64,000 bases of DNA from Corythucha ciliata (Eukaryota > Arthropoda > Insecta > Hemiptera > Tingidae), in contig CM075939.1 of NCBI GenBank assembly GCA_038030265.1, forward strand, positions 54,045,253-54,109,252, given 5' to 3'. This document shows positions 56,473-64,000 of this stretch, one piece after another. The first letter of the stretch is position 1. Each line of letters begins with the position of its first letter. The position numbers and the translations under genes are program-made. The notes under the pieces were generated by a model that was given only the letters and a program-made list of their open reading frames with translations, did not search any database and was not told the origin of the DNA.

Positions 56473-56497
56473 CTCTCTCTCTCTCTCTCTCTCTCTC
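56473..56497 (+). repeat. (CT)n microsatellite
   Basis: Perfect CT run of 25 bases inside array A. Confidence 0.95.
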
Positions 56498-56986
56498 AAA
56501 AACACCAATTCGTGGCTAAAATTGAGAAAAATCGCTTATTCACGGGATAAAATTACTATTTTGTTGCTAAAAAATTTGATAAAAAGCATTGATTCGTGGC
56601 TATAAAATACAGAGGGTTTCAATTTGCGTCTAAAATCGTGGCTTCTGAAAGGCAACTTTGGGGCTATAAAATTGAGAAACAGTGCATATTCTTTTGGGTT
56701 GAGGTTTTTTTTTTTATATAAAAAAATGCGTCTTCGTGACTGATATTGAGAAAAACGTTGCAAGCGGTCAAAATTGATATAAGCGCTAATTCGCGGGTAA
56801 AATTGACAAAAAACACTCGTTCGCGGCTATAAAATAGAGAAATTCGTCAATATACTGCTTAAACTAACCAAACGCGCTAATAGGCGGCTGGGGTATAGAA
56901 ATAATGCCAAATCGTGGCTAAAATAAAGAGAAATCCGTAGTTTAACGCTTCGTAAAAATATAATTACTTCTTGTTTATCCTAGAGA

Positions 56987-57058
56987 CTTAGGCCGTGCGC
57001 ACACTAGGAGAAAAAAGACGCCGACTCGCGCGTCGGCGTAGTGTGCGCGGGGCCTAAG
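56987..57058. repeat. GC-rich hairpin, 72 bp
   Basis: CTTAGGCCGTGCGCACACTA (56987-57006) pairs with TAGTGTGCGCGGGGCCTAAG (57039-57058) with two to three mismatches; inner CGCCGAC/GTCGGCG close a TCGCGC loop. Gypsy element 2 begins three bases later. Confidence 0.85.
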
Positions 57059-57061
57059 GAG

Positions 57062-57180
57062 TGTGGCGTCCCTTCACATTTTTACATAAAAACATCAGTT
57101 GTTCGGTTTTTCTTTGTTAGAAAAATATAGACTTTCGTTCTCTGACTTACGCGGTCTCGTTTTTCTTGTACACGCTTACA
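57062..57180 (+). repeat. 5' LTR of gypsy element 2
   Basis: Begins TGTGGCGTCCCTTCAC, ends ACACGCTTACA. Its first six bases, TGTGGC, are the same as in element 1's LTR. Confidence 0.93.
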
Positions 57181-57182
57181 AC

Positions 57183-57195
57183 TGGTGACCCCGAC
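57183..57195 (+). promoter_or_regulatory. Primer-binding site of gypsy element 2
   Basis: TGGTGACCCCGAC, two bases after the LTR; shares TGGTGACCC with element 1. Confidence 0.8.
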
Positions 57196-57210
57196 TTCAC
57201 TCGTAGTATT

Positions 57211-60200
57211 ATGGCTCAACCGGCTAATGACGACGCGGTTCTAGAGCCACAACGCATTTCAAGTGTCTCCGTTCGGCTACCTCCGTTTTGGCGCCACCGG
57301 CCCGATCTTTGGTTCCGCCAAGTCGAAGCTCAGTTCGACTTACCAGCCAACCGTATCACTCAGGACACTACGAAATTCAATTACGTCGTTTCCACTCTCG
57401 ACATGGACGTCCTCGAATACGTCAGTGACATCATCAACCACCTGCCTGCGACCCACAAATACGATGCCCTGAAAACAGCGCTTCTTTCCGCTTTCACCGA
57501 CACCGACGAACACAAATTCACCAAACTCCTCCACGAGGTCGAACTTGGAGACGATAAACCGTCACAACTTTGGAGGCGCATGATGGAGCTCGCCGGCACT
57601 CAAATATCTGACGACGCGCTCAAAACATTGTGGCTTCACCAACTTCCGTCTTCCGTCCAATCCATTCTCGCCATCAGTTCCGAACCTTTACCGATTCTCA
57701 CAAAATTAGCCGACAAAGTTTTCGAAGCTGCTGACCGTGGACGACATCACTTCCTTCCTCCAGAGTCAACACATTCCCCTTCCGAACCCACAACTTCCGC
57801 ACCTTCTTCTTCCACCCTTCTCGACGCGATCCAACGGCTCACTCAACGCCTTACCGACCTCGAACAACGTTCAACCCCCTCGCTGATACGCCGTCGCTAC
57901 AGATCACCTTGTCCCAAACCAGAACCAGCCGACTTGTTGGCACACTTCGATCTTCTCATCGACCTCCGTCGTCATCGTCTGTTGGATGGCACTCCTCAAC
58001 TTTCTGTCGCTGGTGTTCATCATTCAACTGCACCGTCAAATAACCTAGCACGCCTGAACCTCTGTGACACGACGAATAAGTTTGCCGCGTTGCTCACGCA
58101 ATTCCCTGAGATCGTTCAACCTCCCTCCTTTCCACGCCCATCTCTACCACACAATACCCAGCACGCTATTGAAACCACCGGACCACCTGTTCGTTCCCGC
58201 TTTCGACATCTTCACCCCGACAAGTTGAAAGCTGCCAAAGCAGAATTCCAAACAATGCTAGATCTCGGCATCTGTCGTCCCTCTAAATCTTGTTGGTCTA
58301 GTCCGCTCCACCTCGTTCCTAAAAAAGACGGCACCTGGCGACCTTGTGGTGATTTCCGACGCCTAAACGCTGTCACCAAACCTGACCTCTACCCTCCACC
58401 TATTCTTCACGATTTCACGTCCAATCTTCACGGAACGACAATTTACTCGAAGCTAGATCTCCTTCGAGCATACAACCAAGTCGCACCTTCCGACATCGAT
58501 AAAACCGCCATCATCACACCTTTCGGCCTTTTTGAATTTCCGATGATGTGTTTTGGTTTACGCAACGCCGGTCAATCATTTCAGCGATTTATGGATGAAA
58601 TACTTCGCGACCTTCCCTTCATCTTCGTTTACCTCGACGATGCACTTATCGCTTCCAAATCTCCCGCAGAACATCTGGAGCATCTCACTCTCGTTTTCCA
58701 GCGTTTCAGGAGCTACGGACTCCATCTTAACGTGAACAAATGTGTTTTCGGCGTAACCGAAGTAGACTTCTTAGGTTTCCGAGTCACACCGTCCGGTACA
58801 TCACCACTTCCTCAACGTGTTCGTGCCCTCTCACCGAAGCTCCTCGACCTACAACCTTTCAATCCTTGCGTCGTTTCCTCGGAACCATAAATTTCTACCG
58901 CCGCTTCATTCGCCGCGCGGCCTGGGCCCAAATCACGCTTCACGACGGCTTAAAAATTAGCAAATGCGAAACATCTCCCATCCGATGGACTGATCAGTTG
59001 ATTGAGGCCTACGACCATTGCCTGCAAGATCTCGCTAACGCTACCCTTCTCGTCCACCCCAAGCCTGACTCACCATTGACCCTTTTCGTCGACGCTTCAG
59101 ATACTGCCATTGGCTCTGCTCTTCATCAACAAACCGACGGTACCTGCCAACCGCTAGCGTTTTTCTCTCGGAAGCTCAGTGAAACCGAACGACGGTACAG
59201 TGCCTATGACAAAGAGCTTCTAGCAGTTTACGCTTCAGTCAAGCACTTTCGGGACTTCGTCGAGGGTCAACAACTCACAATTTTCACAGACCACAAGCCC
59301 CTCATTTTCGCTTTCAAGCAAAAACCAGAAAAGGCGTCCCCTCGTCAATTTCGTCACTTAGATTTTGTAGCGCAGTTCACGACCGATATTCGACACATCA
59401 AAGGAAGTGAAAACGTCGTAGCAGATTACCTTTCCCGAGTCGACTCCATCCATATTTTCGATTTCACAGTCGTCGCTAAAATTCAAGAAGCAGACGACGA
59501 GCTAAAAAAGCTCTGCCTCAATTCGTCACTCAATCTTCGTCGAGAATGCATACCTGGCCTCAACATATCGTTATTTTGCGACGATAGACACCGCGTTTTT
59601 ATTCCCTTATCCCTTCGTGGTCAAGCGTTCGCTCTAATTCACAACAGCGCACACCCATCACAACTAATTCGTGAACGATTTGTTTGGCCCGGAATTGAGC
59701 GAGACTCCAGATCTTGGGCAAGAAACTGCCTTCAATGTCAGAAAACCAAAATTGGACGTCATACCCGTAGTCCTCTCGGTGTTTTACCTCCCGTCGACGC
59801 ACGTTTTCAATGCGTCCACTTGGACATCATTGGTCCACTTTCCCCATCACACGGTATGCACTACATCCTCACCTTGATCGACAGTTTTTCTTCCTGGCCC
59901 GAAGCCATACCCATTCAATCAATCTCCACCGAAACAGTGGCTGACGCTCTTTTCAAGGACTGGATCGCCCGTTACGGCGTTCCCGCTAAGATCATCACCG
60001 ACAGAGGTCGACAATTCGAGTCCAATCTTTTCCGAATTCTCAACTACATTTTCGGATTCGTAATTTTCGTACGACAGCGTACCATCCGCAGTCCAATGGT
60101 AAACTTGAAAGATGGCACCGCTCTCTTAAAAACGCTCTCAAATGCCGTAACTCTACCGATTGGTGTTCACTTCTACCAATCGTTCTGCTCGGTTTGCGAA

Positions 60201-60601
60201 ACGTGCCAAACCAATCTGGCCATTCAGCTGCAGAACTTCATTTTGGCTCTACACTACGATTACCCGGTGAATTCTTCGATCCACCTGACCCGTCAATCCG
60301 TCACAATTCCTTCAGCGACTTCAAGAGTTTTTTCGTCATGTCCGGCCTGCCACCGACATCCACAAACTCCTCACAAAAAACGTTCGTTCACCCTCACCTC
60401 TCTTCGGCTGAGCAAGTTTTCGTTCGCGTCGATTCCATCAGAAAACCGCTTCAACAACCTTATGATGGACCTTACCCTGTCCTCGAAAGAAACGACAAAT
60501 ATTTCACACTGGACATACACGGCAAGAAAACTTTTGTTTCGATCGACCGTCTAAAACCTGCGTTTCATCTACCAACTCAACCCCTTCGAGACGTCCACTA
60601 A
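57211..60601 (+). pseudogene. Gag-pol of gypsy element 2, protease deleted, two frameshifts
   Basis: Start chosen at ATG 57211 (MAQPANDDAV), since an earlier ATG-like start lies in the LTR. Gag: VRLPPFWRHRPDLWFRQVEA and EVELGDDKPSQLWRRMMEL. After a Pro/Ser-rich linker the frame passes straight to LLAHFDLLIDLRRHRLLDG, which in element 1 lies after the protease; the Cys-His motif and LLDTG active site are absent. RT: WRPCGDFRRLNA, YSKLDLLRAYNQV, FVYLDDALIASKS (58624-58662). Frameshift near 58835. RNase H: TLFVDASDTAIG, YDKELLAVYASV, FTDHKPL. Integrase: CLQCQKTK, HLDIIGP, ITDRG (Asp at 60000); the Glu codon at 60107 is one base short of the D-X35-E spacing, placing a 1-nt deletion around 60050. 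The tail (VSIDRLKPAFHL) ends at 60601. Confidence 0.92.
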
Positions 60602-60675
60602 CTCGACTACGTGGCCTATCCCATCTTTCTGCGCGACACTCTCGTCTTCCTCGCGTTCACTGGGAGGGGGGTTAA

Positions 60676-60794
60676 TGTGGCGTCCCTTCACATTTTTACA
60701 TAAAAACATCAGTTGTTCGGTTTTTCTTTGTTAGAAAAACATAGACTTTCGTTCTCTGACTAACGCGGTCTCGTTTTTCTTGTACACGCTTACA
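60676..60794 (+). repeat. 3' LTR of gypsy element 2
   Basis: 119 bp, two substitutions relative to the 5' LTR (T/C and T/A). Confidence 0.93.
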
Positions 60795-60798
60795 GGAG

Positions 60799-63700
60799 CC
60801 TCATTGAGTTATCCTCCCTGGGCCCCGATAGGTGTAGGTCCGCCAGTGAGAGTGAGAGTGAGGAAATAAGATGAAAATATTCGTGAACCTGCCTGAGATT
60901 ATTTTATTTTTTCTGGTTCCCAATCTTGTTAGGAGAGGGAGGTGATTGCAAAATGGGTGGGGATGAGGGAGTCACGAAAAGTTGCACAAGGGTCTTAAGA
61001 TACGATTCAGTTTCAAAGTTTGGGTTAAGTTGTGACGCGGTTACAAAACATTTGGATGGAAAATTGGATTGGTTTGGACGAAATAAATTGAAAATAAATA
61101 AATAAACAAAATTAATTCGAATTAAATTAGGAATACGAGGGTGCGACTCAATGCCACACTACAGCGTAATTAAATGTCGGAGGTGAGGGGGAGTTCTTCA
61201 CAGGTTCTCAGGCTGATGGGTCTTCGTTTCGAGGGGGATTTTTTTCTCTCTCTCTCTTTCTCACTCTATCTCTCTTTACTCGCAAGAAGAGCTTTACCCG
61301 TAGCTGAAGAAGTAATTGCACGGGCAATTCTCCTCGCTAACAAACTAACGGGAGAGAGGTTTCTGTCCTTTTCTTTTGATTATAAACTATCACGTTTATG
61401 CCTTCCAACATCCCACCCACATCCCAGCACTGTGCACCCTGTTCCTTCACTTTTTTTTTTTTTTTAATCTAAAAACCTATAATTAATCGATGCATCCTGA
61501 GCAGAAAATCTTATTCAAAAGCCTCTTATTTATGATTCCAACCATTTCTGATAGAATAACTTGCAATTAAAAATAGAAGAAATGATATTAACGCAACCGG
61601 CTCGTAGGAGTACAGGTCTTACAATGACAAAGAACCCCATCGAAACAATGAAAGTATCGATTAGCAAAAAATATCTCAAGGACGTTCGTTTTAATTAGAC
61701 AAAAAGCTTTTATTAATGCGATGAGACCGAGCGGCTCAAATTCCATTCCTCTTTGTATCCCACATTTTACACACAACGAATTCCGTCCATAATGTTCAAT
61801 ATAAACTTGACCTTTTAAGCTATACCCACCAAACGACATCCGGATTTGTATACGCAAAGATGTTTTGAGCTCCGGGCTCTATCGCATTCCATTCTGGAGA
61901 AAGTGATACTATATATATATGGCCAGAAACAAGAGAATGTGCCCATAAACGACATCGGGTGTTTGCCCCTCAAAGTTGAAGTAAATTCCAGTGGTTTATG
62001 GGAAAACGTGTAAAGTCTGGAAACTTAATAGTCATGGCATGGTATACGCTGGTTTTAAGTCAGCGTCAGAGCGTTTGTAAAAAGAGAGAATGAAGAGACT
62101 TATTTTAATTCTTTATTTTGGTCACGAACTCTTGTTAAATACCATGCAAGGAGAGGTATCACCGATACAAAATCTTCTCCTTTTTCACCTAATTTCTTGA
62201 TTTACTCCACAACCTCTCCCACCGGCTCATTAAACTCTCTTCGGTTGCAATGAGAGGAGCGTGAAACCGACAAAAAAGGGAAAACTTCCTCCCCCATTGT
62301 CTCTATAACGATTCCCTAAACTATCAGTTTTTCCCTTATGTTGTTCTCGAGAAAAAATTAGTTCTTTCAAAGAAAAAACTTGAAAGTCAATCGACGGAAA
62401 AATCAAGAAACATACGTGACATTTAATAAAGAAAAAATTGTCAATCTTGCCTTTCACTTGATATGCCTCAATTACGAACGCGTTTTACAGTCAAGAGTTT
62501 TGTTGTCATTAAAATGACGGAAGCAGTTTTGGGCTTCTATAACAAATCATCCTCTCTATAAAAGATAATTGAAGTAGGTACGTACATCATTTATCAGCAT
62601 ACTCTCTACAAACTAATTGTGTTACGCAGCCTTTATTCTTTATTGTTCACGTTAACCATTACATCAATTCAATGCCCGCAAATAAAGGGAAGTTTTGGAG
62701 TCGTGCGGCGGGGGCGAGGACCAAATACCACCCACAGGTCGGGAAAATAATCGTAAATCGGAGGCGGTGCACTCCCAGTTGCGAAGCTGGGAAAAAACTA
62801 CACAGAATTTTGATGAATTATAGATGCAGATGCGCGAGATGTTCTTCTACGATCATGTTTTTTTCCCCTCAAGTTTGCCACTCCCGCTATTTGTTCAGTT
62901 TGTAACGCTGTTTGTTACAACAACAAAAAAGTGTGACTGCGGCTCAAATTCTGGTACCAATGCTAGTACAACTGATGACTTGATTGTTCTTTACTCGCGA
63001 CAAACTGCTAAGCAGGAGACGTATATGGCACGGAAACGGTGTAATGCGTGCAGGCCTCACCGGTGGACACAAAAGGAGTGGTTGAATGGGACGATCGTCT
63101 CCATCCCGTTCCCTAAAATGCACTGATGCATCTGATTCTGTTGGTTCGGGTGTAAAAAATGGACTGGGGGGGGGTGAAGTAATCAGTAATCAGTAACTGG
63201 GTCACTGGAAGAGGGTGGTTCTAAAGCAAAATGGTCAGTCATTGGACATCAAAGTAGTGAAAGAAGTTAGGACGAAATTCCCTATTTTGAGATCAAAAAG
63301 TATAGGTATTAAATTTAAATGTCAGACTGCTTGGGCAAGTTTTGGGAGGGAACTTGTGTGATTGTTTGGGAGGGGAGGGGGGTTGAAAAACTCTTTGTAC
63401 CGAGAGCAAAGCCAAAGAGGACGGAGGAGGGGGGCAATTGCTCTCTTCACTATACTTATAGTAGCCTGTACGGGACAAACTTAGTAAGGTCCAGTTTTCG
63501 AAAATCCCCACCGCAGTCGCACCACCGCAGTGTGTGATGATTTGGAGGATTTCCCCTTCCTTAGCAATCATTTCACGGGAATCGGGATTGCTCTGCTTTC
63601 AGGGAACAAATTTCGCGACTTAGTTCTCTACGAAATATAAAACTGGGTGACCACACAGGCGTGGATGCAGGGAGGGGCTTAGGGGGCTTGAGCCCCCTTC

Positions 63701-64000
63701 CTTTGGGACAGCATTAATACTTGGAATCGAGTCCCGGCGGGTCTTACGTTGGCTCCGGAAAACCGAGGAAATGGTGAAATTCGCAAAATAATGTATCCAG
63801 CCCCATAATTTGCAATTACACGTCGTAAACTGCCTTGCGAATAGCCAGTCAAGCCATTTTACACCGCGAGCGAGCTACACGATGAAGTATATTGGAGTAA
63901 CCGCCCCACCGCCAGTCGTGGTGGTGTTAATGGGGGAGGGGGGATCAAGCAGTTGGTAAGATGAGATGGTCCTATTCGGTATGGCGGAGGGCGGGGGAAT
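60799..64000. other. No recognised gene or element
   Basis: Unique sequence with T-runs (61449-61465), a TC-rich stretch (61245-61275), a TATATATATA tract at 61911-61920 and several G-runs (for example 63167-63174). Short frames such as 62672-62905 contain several Cys residues but no spaced motif I can assign. No array A, B or C units. Confidence 0.5.

Larger units (their letters stand above)
54366..56960 (-). repeat. Array A, minus orientation, longest block
   Basis: About 2.6 kb of units such as GCTAATTCGATGCTAAAAATT and GCCAATTCACGGCTATTAG. Contains core copy 4 and a CT microsatellite. The recurring phrase TTCTGAAGGCAACTT every few units (for example 55799, 56199, 56642) suggests a higher-order period. 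Confidence 0.85.
57062..60794 (+). mobile_element. Ty3/gypsy LTR retrotransposon 2 (3733 bp, defective)
   Basis: LTRs of 119 bp (57062-57180, 60676-60794) differing at 2 positions by my count; 4-bp duplication GGAG at 57058-57061 and 60795-60798. Primer site TGGTGACCCCGAC at 57183-57195 and polypurine tract GGGAGGGGGG at 60662-60671. Coding is related to element 1 but lacks the gag Cys-His motif and protease and has two frameshifts. Nearly identical LTRs with a dead coding region indicate recent copying with proteins supplied by another element, or very rapid recent damage. Confidence 0.94.

Noticed and set aside
53370..56960. CRISPR array
   Set aside because: Units are ~30 bp but follow each other without spacers, are highly diverged and occur in eukaryotic transposon-rich DNA in both orientations with no cas-like genes.
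63293..63571. Proline-rich protein on the minus strand
   Set aside because: Composition follows G-rich simple sequence (GGGGAGGGG tracts); no motif, and an equally open frame exists on the other strand.

Overview
The window is intergenic, repeat-dominated eukaryotic DNA, most likely from an arthropod with a large genome. The AT-rich base composition, the mix of Jockey-type and RNase H-bearing LINEs, compact Ty3/gypsy (Mag-like) LTR elements, hAT-like elements, a Penelope-like fragment and a tRNA-headed SINE all point that way. The species cannot be named from the sequence. I found no convincing host protein-coding gene and no bacterial-type operon; every recognisable coding sequence belongs to a transposable element.

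Layout. 1-1356: 3' part of a Jockey-like LINE. 1357-4424: duplicated block of ~30-bp degenerate repeat (array A), split by a hAT-like element with a perfect 8-bp target duplication; the uninterrupted copy lies at 31958-33354. 7004-7279: long hairpin. 7280-11300: 5'-truncated Jockey LINE on the minus strand, its endonuclease split by a small TIR element. 14389-17546: second, longer copy of the 1.5-kb hAT-like element, inverted. 18953-22859: LINE with endonuclease, RT and RNase H, flanked by 11-bp duplications, inserted into a second degenerate repeat (array B). 27-33 kb: array A, a snap-back element, hAT ends and a third array (C). 34155-38520: Ty3/gypsy element 1, with 160-bp LTRs, 4-bp TSD and an apparent -1 frameshift signal. 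42.8-45.6 kb: array A with a SINE (22-bp TSD), a Penelope-like fragment, and a TATA/initiator pair upstream of a hammerhead-like motif. 46237-48046: large fold-back element with a nested insertion. 48.3-57 kb: array A in both orientations around a recurring single-copy core. 57062-60794: Ty3/gypsy element 2, protease-less and frameshifted although its LTRs are nearly identical. 60.8-64 kb: nothing recognised.

How it fits together. Mobile elements repeatedly landed in older degenerate arrays, so the arrays act as landing ground and also give 'before and after' copies that define insertion boundaries. The most unusual component is array A: about 30-bp units, heavily diverged, many kilobases in total, in both orientations, present inside the hAT-like element and beside a conserved core that recurs four times. 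This looks like a large, poorly described repeat family. Heterochromatin or a small-RNA-producing locus is a reasonable but untested context.
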